Shown here: in pieces, positions 8,405 through 16,450 of the stretch
Layout of the letters: every line of letters starts with the position of its first letter
How positions within the stretch are numbered: position 1 is the stretch's first letter
Assembly: GCA_964631125.1 (NCBI GenBank)
Contig: CAZVYN010000042.1
Location: 1 to 34,292 of the forward strand
Direction of reading: 5' to 3'
Length of the DNA: 34,292 nucleotides
Source: CAZVYN01 sp964631125
GTDB lineage: Bacteria; Eisenbacteria; RBG-16-71-46; CAIMUX01
Program-made: the position numbers and the translations under genes
The notes under the pieces: model-generated
What the model was told of the DNA's origin: nothing
The model's input: the letters and a program-made list of their open reading frames with translations, nothing else
Databases searched by the model: none

Positions 8405-9411
8405 ATGAGACTCGTCTGGTTCGGGTCGATTCTCCTGGTGTTGATGGGGTGCACTGGGGACGGGTCTCCCGCCAAGCCGACACCCCCGGAGACACTCCAG
8501 CCGCTCACCGAGAGCGAACCTCGCTACCTCGCGTTCCAGATCTTCGAAGGGGGACCTGATCCGGCGATTCCGTTCGACCGTGTCATGGTCTATACCCCGA
8601 GAGCGAAGATCGCTGCCGTCGTGGACGACATCATCACGACGATCGGCGTTACCGGCGGCCCGCGTGCGAAACTCGCGTTCATCCTCGGCCCGATCTAGTT
8701 CGACCACACCGACGCGGAGGCGCGGCAGATCGTCGACGACGGGTTCGACCTCGCGCTGGCCGAGAACATCGCCGTCGGATTCCATATCGATGATGCGATG
8801 TTCTGGAGCAACCGCGCCGATCTCGCCGGTGATCCCGCCAACGTGGAGTGGACAGATTTCTCGGGCGCACTCAGCACGGGGCTATTGCTCGATTGGGCTC
8901 GCCCGCCGGCGCGAATGTGCTTCACCGCGCCCGCTATCGAGGCGGAGGTGACCCGGCGAGCGCGCGACGTGATCGGGGCGGAGGTCGCATCTCGAGTGGC
9001 GATGCTGGAGGAGCAGGGGAAGGCAGACCTCTTCGCGGGCGTCATCGCGGGTTGGGAGAGTCATATGGGGCAGGACGTCGTCACGAGGGAGCGGGTGGGC
9101 TTCCACGCTCTCACGAATCGTGGCTTCGGCCCCGGGAATCCGCCCTCGAACGTAGGGGCCGAGGTCGCCTCGATCGTCGCCGAGTTCATCGGCCTGCGTA
9201 GGCCGAAGGCGCCAATCTCCTTCCACCGGCCGGCGAGTCGGGCCTGAGCATGGAGAGCTATCTCGCCCGTTGCTTCAACCACGGCGCAACGCTCGTCGTT
9301 GTCTACAGTTGGGGAATCGGGGGCCCAGAGGTGAGGAACACGAATCCGTTCCGCATCGCCACCGAAGGGCCGGACGCGCTGGCGACCTACCGCAAGTTCC
9401 TTTCCCAGTAA
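8405..9411 (+). pseudogene. Lipoprotein of unknown function broken by TAG, frameshift and probable deletion
   Basis: ATG 8405 begins a signal peptide with lipobox LMGC and reads to TAG 8696-8698 (FILGPI*). The same frame continues with FDHTDAEARQIVDDGFDLAL, then VGFHIDDAMFW, up to TGA 9245-9247. A third segment in another frame, from ATG 9250 to TAA 9409-9411, reads MESYLARCFNHGATLV, then YSWGIGG and ALATYRKFL. It looks like the C-terminus of the same protein family. Material between the second and third parts appears to be missing. I recognise this as a conserved secreted protein of unknown function; the FHIDDAMFW segment recalls TIM-barrel glycosidase-like folds, without proof. At most a truncated lipoprotein is made. 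Confidence 0.65.
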
Positions 9412-9946
9412 TCGGGGAGTCCACTCGCCGGATCGCACGCGCGCGTACAACGCACGCCGGTAGTTCACGGTACAGGTCACTGCGCGCGCGATTCTGTCGA
9501 AGAGATTTCCGCGGCGCTCACCTCGGCTGCTCTTGACCAAATCCAGCAAGAGCAGCGCCTGCCGCAGTAGTGCGAGCAGGATCAGGGCGACGACCATCGT
9601 CACCGCGGCTCCGTCCGGCCGAGCGTCGCGCTGGATGCTGACCTCGGAAGTGGCTGTGCTCGAAGTAATGCCATAGAAGGCGCGAGACCTCTTCAGGTAT
9701 TGGGCAATGGACTGCGAGTCTATCCTCACGGTGTAGGGAAGCCAGGCACGATGCGGAAACGGATCTCCCAGAGGGTAGAATCCTCCCACAGTCAGTCGGT
9801 GATGGCTGGCTCCGCCGCTGATCGCGAATCAGAGAGACCTGCTTCGACGGGGAGAAGTCATGCCCAGGGCAGGGAGTCGTCGATCCGGGCCGGGTGGACG
9901 TCGAGAAGAACGGATGAAGGCCGAATCGTTCGCGTAGGAGGACAAG
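9412..9946. other. 535-bp interval without a convincing gene
   Basis: No well-supported coding sequence. On the - strand, part of an open frame (about 9789 to 9450) contains one strong hydrophobic helix (MVVALILLALLRQALLLLDL) followed by basic residues. This vaguely recalls DUF2975-type membrane proteins, but it then runs antisense into the broken lipoprotein gene and lacks a clear start or family match. It could be another remnant. The + strand shows only the Shine-Dalgarno GGAGG (9937-9941) of the next gene. Confidence 0.4.
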
Positions 9947-10768
9947 GTGCGGCGAGTTCACCTCATGTTGCGTTCACTGCTCGGCGTCGTGTTCGCCGCC
10001 GCTTTGATTCCCCCGGTTGTTTTCGGGCAACGGGTGGAGACTGGCTTTCTCGATCGCTCGATCGTCGACGCGGGTGGGATGCGGTGGTATCAGATCTTTG
10101 TGCCGAGGGGCTACTCGCCCGACAGGGAGTGGCCGCTGATTCTCTTCCTCCATGGCGGGGGCGAGGCGGGCAACGACGGGCATGTACAAACAGAGATCGG
10201 GCTGGGAAGCGCGATCAGGCGACATGTCGATCGCTTCCCGGCGATCGTCGTGTTTCCGCAGTTGCGCCCTGACTCGCGTTGGAACGGCCAGGAAGCGGCG
10301 CTTGCGCTGAAGATGCTGCGGCAAGCAGAAGATGAGTTCGCGACCGACCCGAAACGTGTCTATCTCACTGGATTGTCGCGAGGTGGCGCGGGCGCCTGGT
10401 ATATTGCGTATCGCGATCCAGAGCGTTTCGCCGCGCTTCTTGTCGTCTGCGGACGTGTGACCCCAGCGAGCACGCTGAACGGGAAGCCGCTTCCAGATCA
10501 GGATCCGGTCGTGCCGCCTACGGACGGTGAGCCGTTCGCCGCCGTCGCCGAACGGGTGAAATCGCTACCCATCTGGGTGTTCCACGGCGACGCCGATGAG
10601 ACGATCTCCGTGGAAGAGTCTCGCAGCGTGACTTCCGCCTTGCGCGACGGGGGCGCCTCGGTCGCGTACTCGGAGCTGCCCGGCGTAGGCCACAACGCCT
10701 GGGACGCGGCGTACGGGTCGGCCGAAGTGATGCAGTGGTTGTTTGCGCAACGCAGATCCAGTAGGTGA
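9947..10768 (+). CDS. Secreted alpha/beta hydrolase (esterase / prolyl oligopeptidase-like, LpqC/poly-3HB depolymerase-like)
   Basis: 273 aa, GTG start with GGAGG at 9937-9941. N-terminal signal peptide (LRSLLGVVFAAALIPPVVFG, then Q). The core shows LILFLHGGGEAGND (oxyanion region), the nucleophile elbow GLSRGG with Ser144, Asp217 in FHGDADETI and His249 in GVGHNAWD, a complete catalytic triad. Length and order fit single-domain phospholipase/carboxylesterase-like enzymes that hydrolyse esters outside the cytoplasm. The actual substrate is not predictable. Followed at 18 nt by the DUF1801 gene, possibly in one transcript. Confidence 0.85.
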   Translation: MRRVHLMLRSLLGVVFAAALIPPVVFGQRVETGFLDRSIVDAGGMRWYQIFVPRGYSPDREWPLILFLHGGGEAGNDGHVQTEIGLGSAIRRHVDRFPAIVVFPQLRPDSRWNGQEAALALKMLRQAEDEFATDPKRVYLTGLSRGGAGAWYIAYRDPERFAALLVVCGRVTPASTLNGKPLPDQDPVVPPTDGEPFAAVAERVKSLPIWVFHGDADETISVEESRSVTSALRDGGASVAYSELPGVGHNAWDAAYGSAEVMQWLFAQRRSSR

Positions 10769-10786
10769 TCCAAGGGGGAGGTCGTT

Positions 10787-11221
10787 GTGTCGGAGGCCAA
10801 GACGAAACCCACGACTGTCAGCGTCACCGCGATTCTGGCCGCGATCGAGGATGCGGAGAGGCGCAAAGACTGCAAGACGCTCAATGCCATGATGAAGCGG
10901 GCAACCGGCTGCCCGGGCAAGATGTGGGGCGCGAGCATCGTCGGGTTCGATACCTACCACTACAAGTACGCGAGCGGACACGAGGGCGACTCGTGCGTGG
11001 TCGGTTTCTCCTCGCGCAAGAGCGACATCAGCATCTACCTGCTCGCGGGCTATGAGACCGGCGAAACCAAGAAGCTCCTGGCCAAGCTCGGCAAGCACAA
11101 GATCGGCAAGGCCTGTCTCTACATAAAACGCCTTTCGGATGTCGATCTCGCCGTGCTGGAACAACTTGTCGTCCGATCGGTCGCCTATATCAAGCGTCAG
11201 TACCCGCAGCGCGCGCCGTAA
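10787..11221 (+). CDS. DUF1801-domain protein (YdhG/CyaY-like fold)
   Basis: 144 aa, GTG start preceded by GGGGGAGG (10774-10781). MMKRATGCPGKMWGASIVGF, then YHYKYASGHEGDS and FSSRKSDISIYLL, and the C-terminal IGKACLYIKRLSDVDL, are typical of DUF1801 proteins, small cytoplasmic proteins with a frataxin-like fold and no settled function. Length is normal for the family and no damage is seen. It lies 18 nt after the hydrolase gene and 12 nt before the next reading frame. Confidence 0.85.
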   Translation: MSEAKTKPTTVSVTAILAAIEDAERRKDCKTLNAMMKRATGCPGKMWGASIVGFDTYHYKYASGHEGDSCVVGFSSRKSDISIYLLAGYETGETKKLLAKLGKHKIGKACLYIKRLSDVDLAVLEQLVVRSVAYIKRQYPQRAP

Positions 11222-11233
11222 CGCCACGCGCCA

Positions 11234-11569
11234 TTGGAAGACTACACAGAACAGTGGGACAAACTCACACGCCGCTGGGCGCATGGCCGAAGAATCGGGT
11301 TACTGCATCTGTTGCTCGTCCCGGCGCTGATCTACTTGTTCTCGTACCCCGTTCGCTGGCTGATCGGCGACGATCCAGTCTGGTACTTCATCGTGGCCTA
11401 CGCGGCCTGGTTTGTCGTGTTTGTCTACGTGTTGGTGCGCGATCGATACTACTCGTGCCCGCGATGTGGCGCGCGAGTCAGACCGTTCGGCGGCACGGAC
11501 ATGCCGAACTTCCACCCACACCCATGTCAGAAGTGCGGGCTGGTCGCGCCGTCTCCCCCCTACCGGTAG
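11234..11569 (+). CDS. Small two-TM membrane protein with C-terminal zinc ribbon
   Basis: 111 aa from TTG 11234. Two transmembrane segments (about residues 21-40 and 50-68) are followed by a cytoplasmic or exposed zinc ribbon, CPRCGA at about 75 and CQKCGL near 100. The frame is the same as that of the DUF1801 gene and is separated from it only by TAA plus four codons. No ATG/GTG lies between, and no Shine-Dalgarno precedes the TTG, so translation may depend on coupling to the upstream gene. I do not recognise the family; the zinc ribbon suggests metal-stabilised protein contact. Confidence 0.6.
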   Translation: MEDYTEQWDKLTRRWAHGRRIGLLHLLLVPALIYLFSYPVRWLIGDDPVWYFIVAYAAWFVVFVYVLVRDRYYSCPRCGARVRPFGGTDMPNFHPHPCQKCGLVAPSPPYR

Positions 11570-11590
11570 CCGAGGACCGGAGAGCAGTTC

Positions 11591-12232
11591 ATGAAGCAAT
11601 CGAATCCGCCACTGGAGTTCCCAGTGGCGCGACGCGATCCGGAGAGCGGCTACATCTCGCATGGCCGGCGGTTCGAGGATCCCTACGCATGGATGGAGCG
11701 CCTCGACCAGCCGGAGACCCAGGCTTGGGCGGCGACCAGGACGCGCCGGCAGACTGCCTTCGACGACTACATCGCTGCGGCCCGCTGGCTGGTCTCGAAC
11801 GGCTATACCACGCCTTCCAGACTCGTCTCTCGCGGCAACAGCAATGGGGGCCTGCTCGTCGCAGTCGCAGCGATGCAGGCGCCCGAAGCGTTCGGCGCCG
11901 TCTACTGCCGCGCGCCGATCCTGGACCTGCTGCGCTTTCCCGAATTCAGCCATCTCGGCTCGGCCATCGTCGAGTACGGATCGCCCGACGATCCGGTCGA
12001 GGGGGCGTACCTTGCAGCGTACTCCCCGTACCACAACGTCCGAGTCGATCGGCGCTATCCGGTGATGGCTTTCGTGTCTGCGTTGAACGACCGAAACGCG
12101 CCGCCGTACGATCCGCTCGAGATGATCGCGAAGCTGGAGACGGAAGCGACGGCAGGCGGACCGTATCTCTTTCTGCCGCTCCACGACTCAGGCCACGGCG
12201 GAGGGGCGACCTGGACGGCGCTCATCGAATGA
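11591..12232 (+). pseudogene. Prolyl oligopeptidase (S9) with propeller deleted in frame; triad retained
   Basis: 213 aa versus about 680-720 for the family. Residues 1-50 (VARRD, then DPYAWMERLDQPETQAWAA) match the start of S9A prolyl oligopeptidases just before the beta-propeller. At about residue 54 the sequence jumps in frame into the catalytic domain: FDDYIAAARWLVSNGY, the elbow RGNSNGG (Ser84), ILDLLRFPEF, EYGSPDDP, Asp167 in ALNDRNAPP and His202 in DSGHGGG. Some 400 or more residues, the whole propeller, are missing, yet Ser-Asp-His remain. It could be a deletion remnant or a functional minimal hydrolase. No strong Shine-Dalgarno is seen ('ccggagag' at 11577-11584 is weak). Confidence 0.7.
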
Positions 12233-12286
12233 GACGTCGACGAACTGAGCTTCTGCTCTTGGGCGGTCGATCTCCGGCCCGGCGAA

Positions 12287-12583
12287 TTGACCGCGCCCAC
12301 GTGTCTCCACTGCCACAAAGCCTTCTCGCTGGAACGCTTTCTCGATGCCGTGTCGGCGTACTCGACGGTCACCGACTCCGGGGACTCCACGTGTCCCGAG
12401 TGCGGAGGGGGGCTCGAGTTCAGAGTAGCGAACGGCTCACTCGAACTCGGTTACACCTACTGGGCGGGCTCTCTGCACTTCGAAGGGATCAGCGTCTTCG
12501 AGAGCCCGGACCTACGGCGGGTCTCGTCTGGCTCCTCCATCACCATCTCGCACAACGGCCGGTCGTTCGTCCGAGCAACCTGA
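12287..12583 (+). CDS. Zinc-ribbon protein, possibly 5'-truncated
   Basis: 98 aa from TTG 12287. Two cysteine pairs, CLHCHK near residue 5 and CPECGG near 38, frame a short linker. They are followed by LEFRVANGSLELGYTYWAGS and a beta-rich tail. The same frame is open back to the oligopeptidase TGA at 12230, and the residues there (DVDELSFCSWAVDL) look like real protein, but no ATG/GTG/TTG precedes 12287. The original N-terminus may have been lost, or initiation is at the TTG without a Shine-Dalgarno. I recognise no named family. A zinc-binding structural protein is likely. Confidence 0.5.
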   Translation: MTAPTCLHCHKAFSLERFLDAVSAYSTVTDSGDSTCPECGGGLEFRVANGSLELGYTYWAGSLHFEGISVFESPDLRRVSSGSSITISHNGRSFVRAT

Positions 12584-12605
12584 CCTCTGGGAAGGAGACG
12601 CGCAC

Positions 12606-12920
12606 TTGGAACTCGGAGCATTCTCTGTCAGCTTGACCGTCAAGGACATCGAGGCGTCGAAGCTCTTCTACCAGAAGCTCGGCTTCTCGGTCTTCGCGGG
12701 TAATCAGGCTCAGAACTGGCTCATCCCGACCTTCAATCCCGGGTGGGATCAGAGCGCCCGGAAACTCGGGGAGTTCGAAGACGTGCGGGAACTTCAGCGC
12801 CGGCTGAGAGACCAAGGCATCAGCATCATCACCGAGGCGGACGAAAGCACCACCGGACCCGCGAGCTTCATGATCGCCGACCCGGACGGGAACACGATCC
12901 TACTCGATCAACACGTTTAG
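12606..12920 (+). pseudogene. VOC (glyoxalase-fold) protein with about 20-residue internal deletion
   Basis: 104 aa from TTG 12606 with AAGGAG at 12592-12597. The start (ELGAFSVSLTVKDIEASKLF) and end (TGPASFMIADPDGNTILLDQ) are those of a common VOC family of about 125 residues. In the middle NQAQNWLI runs straight into TFNPGWDQ. Family members carry roughly 20 residues there (a strand with GLFQGMFE-like sequence). The reading frame is kept. The missing strand belongs to the barrel that usually carries metal ligands, so activity is doubtful. Classified as damaged, though a shorter protein can still be translated. Confidence 0.6.
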
Positions 12921-12943
12921 CTCCGCGAACGAGGAGCCCGAGG

Positions 12944-13543
12944 ATGGCTGTGACCGACACCACGCGGGTCGACCGGATCACGGAAACTCTCCTGCGCGTC
13001 GTCAGTCACGTGCCCAGTTCCCGTGAGCCCCAGGCAGCCGCGCCCGCCCGGCGGGCGAAGGCGTTGGTCCGGCGCGCGAGCTCGAAGGCCGCGCTCGTCT
13101 CGGGAGCGCTCGCACTGCCCTCGGGACCGCTCGGAATGTTCACCGTCATTCCGGATCTGTTCGAGATCTGGAACATCCAGAAGCAGATGGTGGCCGATCT
13201 CGCGGCGGTCTATGGGAAGTCGTATCAGCTCGGACAGCGGGAGATGATCTACTGCCTCTTCCGGCACGCCGCCGGCCAGGTGGTGCGTGATGTCGTGATC
13301 CGCGTCGGCCAACGCTTTCTCGTCCAGGGCGCGACGCCACCGATCCTGCAGCGCGTGCTCCAACGCGTCGGAGTGTCGGTCGCGCAACGCACAGCCGGCC
13401 GTGCGATCTCACGCTGGATTCCCGTGGTCGGCGCCGTCGGTATCGGCGCGTATGCGTTCTACGACACCCATCAAGTCGGCCGGACCGCGATGGCCTTCTT
13501 CGAGCAGGAGATCATCCGAGAAGTTGCGTCCGCGGGTGAGTAA
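12944..13543 (+). CDS. EcsC family protein
   Basis: 199 aa from ATG 12944, with GAGGAG at 12931-12936. An open frame further upstream overlaps the VOC gene and is not protein-like. LVSGALALPSGPLGMFTVIP, then DLFEIWNIQKQMVADLAAVYGK, and a hydrophobic C-terminal helix near IPVVGAVGIGAYAFYDTHQVGR are typical of EcsC proteins, named after a gene next to a Bacillus ABC transporter. Their biochemical role is unknown. Length is normal. It is separated by 72 nt from maeA. Confidence 0.85.
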   Translation: MAVTDTTRVDRITETLLRVVSHVPSSREPQAAAPARRAKALVRRASSKAALVSGALALPSGPLGMFTVIPDLFEIWNIQKQMVADLAAVYGKSYQLGQREMIYCLFRHAAGQVVRDVVIRVGQRFLVQGATPPILQRVLQRVGVSVAQRTAGRAISRWIPVVGAVGIGAYAFYDTHQVGRTAMAFFEQEIIREVASAGE

Positions 13544-13615
13544 CGATTCGGTCGGTCAGGACGAAATCGTAGGCAGCCCGAGCAGCGGTCAGCCTCCGAG
13601 CAAGAGGAGCGCTTC

Positions 13616-15259
13616 GTGAAACAAGCAATGCATCTCCGAGGCAAGCGCGGGTTCGACCTGCTGCACGACCCGTTGTTGAACAAGGGAACTGCGTTCACGC
13701 ACGCGGAGCGCGATGCGCTCGGGTTGCGAGGGTTGTTGCCGGCGCACGTCAACACGCAGGAGCAGCAGCTCGTGCGTGTGTACCAGAGTTTCCGACACAA
13801 GTCCGAAGACCTCGAGAAGTATATTTATCTCGTGTCGTTGCAGGAGCGGAACGAGTCTCTCTTCTACCGTCTCGTATTGGAGCACCTCGAGGAGATCCTG
13901 CCGATTCTCTACACGCCGACAGTCGGATTGGCGTGCCAGAAGTACGGCCACATCTTCAGGCGTCCGCGGGGGATTTTTATCACGCGGAAGGACCAGGGGC
14001 GCATCCGCGAGATCCTGCAGAACTGGCCGCAGGCCGATGTGCGGATCATCGTCATCACCGACGGCGAACGCATCCTCGGTCTCGGTGATCTGGGCTCGAA
14101 CGGTATGGGGATTCCGGTCGGGAAGCTCTCGCTCTACACGGCTTGCGCCGGCGTGCCGCCGAGCCAGTGCCTGCCCGTGATGCTCGACGTCGGCACCAAC
14201 AACCAGTCGCTTCTGGACGATCCGCTCTACATCGGAACGCCGCAGCCGCGCCTGCGCGGAGCGGAGTTCGATTCGCTGGTCGAGGAGTTCGTTCTCGCGG
14301 TCCAGGAGATGTTTCCCAGGGCCTGCATCCAGTTCGAAGATTTCGGCAACGCGAACGCGTTCCGACTGCTGCACGAGTACCGCGACAGGGTCTGCACCTT
14401 CAACGACGACATCCAGGGGACCGCCGCCGTGACACTCGCGGGCCTGCTGTCGTCGGAGCGCATCACCGGCACGCAGTTGGCTGATGAACGCGTGCTCTTC
14501 CTCGGCGCCGGAGAGGCCGGCATCGGAATCGGCGACCTCATCGTCTCCGCGATGAAGTCCGTCGGCGTGCCTGAAGACGCGGCGCGGCGGAACTGCTGGT
14601 TCGTCGACTCGAAGGGCTTGGTCGTGAAGAGCCGCACCGACCTGGTCGAGCACAAGTTGCGATACGCGCACGATCACGCGGCGATGGCGACCCTACTCGA
14701 GGCGATCCAGTCGCTGAAGCCTACCGCGCTCGTAGGCGTTTCCGGCATTCCGCAGACCTTCACCGAGGATGTCGTGCGCGGGATGTCGAAGCTGAATCGG
14801 CGTCCCGTGATCTTCGCGCTGTCGAACCCGACATCGAAGGCCGAGTGCACGGCCGAACAGGCGTATACCTGGTCGGAAGGTCGCGCGATCTTCGCGAGCG
14901 GTAGCCCGTTCGCGCCGGTCACGTTCGGCGGAAGGACGCTGGTTTCCGGACAAGGGAACAACAGCTACATCTTCCCCGGAGTGGGGCTCGGCGTCCTGGC
15001 GAGCGAGTCATCGCGCGTCCCCGACGAGATGTTCTCGGTCGCGGCCCGGACGCTGGCGTCGATGGTGACGGAAGGCGACTTGGAGATGGGACGTGTCTAT
15101 CCCGACTTGAAGCGCATCCGTGAAGTGTCCGCCGCCATCGCGGTGGCCGTCGTGGAAGTCGCCTTCGCGCGTGGCCTCACGCGGCTCGCCCGTCCGAAGG
15201 ATCTCGCCGCCCACGTCCAGGCCGCCATCTATCAGCCGCACTACCGCGAGTACGTGTGA
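13616..15259 (+). CDS. maeA: NAD-dependent malic enzyme
   Basis: 547 aa, GTG start with GAGGAG at 13604-13609. It catalyses oxidative decarboxylation of malate to pyruvate and CO2 with NAD+. The N-terminal malic domain has LYTPTVGLACQKYG with catalytic Tyr99, ITDGERILGLGDLG and FEDFGNANAF. The loop TFNDDIQGTA precedes the Rossmann domain with LGAGEAGIG (297 onward). SNPTSKAECTAE and GRAIFASGSPF complete the family pattern. Length and domain order match the large bacterial/mitochondrial-type SfcA/MaeA class. This is one of the few fully intact metabolic genes in the left half. The GNAT remnant follows after 9 nt. Confidence 0.96.
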   Translation: MKQAMHLRGKRGFDLLHDPLLNKGTAFTHAERDALGLRGLLPAHVNTQEQQLVRVYQSFRHKSEDLEKYIYLVSLQERNESLFYRLVLEHLEEILPILYTPTVGLACQKYGHIFRRPRGIFITRKDQGRIREILQNWPQADVRIIVITDGERILGLGDLGSNGMGIPVGKLSLYTACAGVPPSQCLPVMLDVGTNNQSLLDDPLYIGTPQPRLRGAEFDSLVEEFVLAVQEMFPRACIQFEDFGNANAFRLLHEYRDRVCTFNDDIQGTAAVTLAGLLSSERITGTQLADERVLFLGAGEAGIGIGDLIVSAMKSVGVPEDAARRNCWFVDSKGLVVKSRTDLVEHKLRYAHDHAAMATLLEAIQSLKPTALVGVSGIPQTFTEDVVRGMSKLNRRPVIFALSNPTSKAECTAEQAYTWSEGRAIFASGSPFAPVTFGGRTLVSGQGNNSYIFPGVGLGVLASESSRVPDEMFSVAARTLASMVTEGDLEMGRVYPDLKRIREVSAAIAVAVVEVAFARGLTRLARPKDLAAHVQAAIYQPHYREYV

Positions 15260-15268
15260 GGGACCACC

Positions 15269-15730
15269 GTGGATGAGAATGAGCGCGAGCGCCTGCACTA
15301 CCGGATCTCGACGAACCCGAGGGAGATAGATGTCGATGCCGTGCATGCATACTTGGTCGGATCCTACTGGGCGCAAGGGATTCCTCGGGCGTTGGTGGCG
15401 AAGGCGCTTCTCGGATCGCTTTGCTTCGGGCTGTTCCAGAGAGAACATCAGGTCGGTTAGGCAAGAGTCGTGACCGACCGGACCACGTTTGCCTATCTCT
15501 GCGACGTCTATGTTCTCGATGAGCATCGAGGGCGCGGCTTGGGGAAGTGGCTGATGGAAGTGGTCGTGGCGCACCCCGACCTGCAGGGGCTCAGGCGATT
15601 CGTTCTCGCGACCAGAGATGCCCATGGGCTGTACGACAAGTATGGTTTCGAGCCGCTACGTCGACCGGAACTCTTCGGGGAGATCAACCGGCCTGGCCTC
15701 TACCTGGCGGCGCCTTCCCCGGAAGCCTGA
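15269..15730 (+). pseudogene. GNAT acetyltransferase split by in-frame TAG
   Basis: GTG 15269 with GAGGGA at 15258-15263 starts DENERERLHYRIST, then AYLVGSYWAQGIPRALVAKA and ends at TAG 15458-15460 (FQREHQVG*). The same frame continues ARVVTDRTTFAYLCDVYVLD, then the acetyl-CoA loop EHRGRGLGKWLM and YDKYGFEP. Joined, they give one ordinary GNAT of about 153 residues. The stop sits where relatives usually have an aromatic residue (QVGFARV). The 3' half alone has a GTG at 15470 but no ribosome site and lacks the first strands, so neither half should be active. Confidence 0.8.
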
Positions 15731-15794
15731 TACCGTCCCGAGCATGCCGATCGGGCCTCGCCGGTGACGAGCGCCAGTGAGAAGGGGTGGATCC

Positions 15795-15930
15795 ATGCCC
15801 AGCACCGAGAGGATCGCGGTCGAGAACATCAATACGCCGGGTCGAGGCACGAACGTCAACGCCGAGAAATACTCGGACATGCGCAAGGCCTGCTGAGAGC
15901 GCGGCGGAAGAGCAAGCCGGGTTGACGCGG
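15795..15930 (+). pseudogene. Remnant of a small conserved protein (DUF6958-like)
   Basis: ATG 15795, with AGAAGGGG at 15780-15787, gives MPSTERIAVENINTPGR, then TNVNAEKYSDMRKAC and a TGA at 15894-15896. I recognise the N-terminus of a roughly 100-residue family (I believe DUF6958), which continues '..MR.ALLK.LP.K.PGLT'. Reading from 15890 in another frame gives LLRARRKSKPG and then a stop. A further shift gives GLTRKT. Two single-base losses (a C at 15889-15890, a T near 15920) would restore this much. The rest of the family sequence is absent before the next gene. Clearly a degraded gene. Confidence 0.6.
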
Positions 15931-15971
15931 AAGACCCGGACCGACCGTACGAGAAGCGTGGGAGGGCAAAC

Positions 15972-16439
15972 GTGATCCGATCGCTGCAGTCGACCGATGG
16001 TCCCGAGATCGCGCGACTCTGGCTGGACGGAATCCTGGAGAGTGCGGTCGAAGATGCTTCGTTCCGACCGCTTCGGACCCTGGATGAGTACGCGGAGAGC
16101 CTTGCCGCCGAGTTCGCCTCCGGGGACTCGATCGGATGGGGGGTCGTTGCCGACGCCACGCAGGAAATGGTCGCCTACCTCATGGCCGGCATCACGCCGG
16201 CGAACACGGACTTGGATCAGCCGGCGTTCCTCTATCTGCAAGAGCTGGACGTCGGCCGCGCGCATCGACGCCGGGGTCTGGGCGCCCAGTTGGTCGTGAC
16301 CGCCAAGGAGTTCGCGCGAGAGCAACGACTGGAGAGCGTCGAGGTCAGTTGGATCTCTACCGACGCCCGCGCAACCGCGTTTTGGCTGAAGCAAGGGTTC
16401 ATCCAATGTGTCGCGCGCGCGCGCTGCCGATTGGCGTGA
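15972..16439 (+). CDS. GNAT family N-acetyltransferase
   Basis: 155 aa, GTG start with GGGAGGG at 15960-15966. The acetyl-CoA pyrophosphate loop is AHRRRGLGAQLV (Q/R-x-x-G-x-G/A type), preceded by the LYLQELDVGR strand. RATAFWLKQGFI supplies the C-terminal strand. N-terminal IRSLQSTDGPEIARLWLDG is standard for the family. It transfers acetyl from acetyl-CoA to an amine that cannot be predicted. The frame is intact over its full length, unlike the GNAT at 15269. The next, frameshifted membrane gene follows at 11 nt. Confidence 0.88.
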   Translation: MIRSLQSTDGPEIARLWLDGILESAVEDASFRPLRTLDEYAESLAAEFASGDSIGWGVVADATQEMVAYLMAGITPANTDLDQPAFLYLQELDVGRAHRRRGLGAQLVVTAKEFAREQRLESVEVSWISTDARATAFWLKQGFIQCVARARCRLA

Positions 16440-16450
16440 GAGGAGTCGAA

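Noticed and set aside
9450..9789. DUF2975-type gene on the - strand
   Set aside because: Only one hydrophobic helix fits. The start is unsupported and the frame runs antisense into another locus, so it is recorded only in the description of the gap.
7805..15460. Genetic-code change or tRNA suppression at TAG, given three internal in-frame TAG codons
   Set aside because: Several genes in the window end normally with TAG (for example 3429-3431, 7544-7546, 11567-11569, 12918-12920, 20548-20550). Other broken genes carry TGA, frameshifts or deletions. Decay explains all of them.
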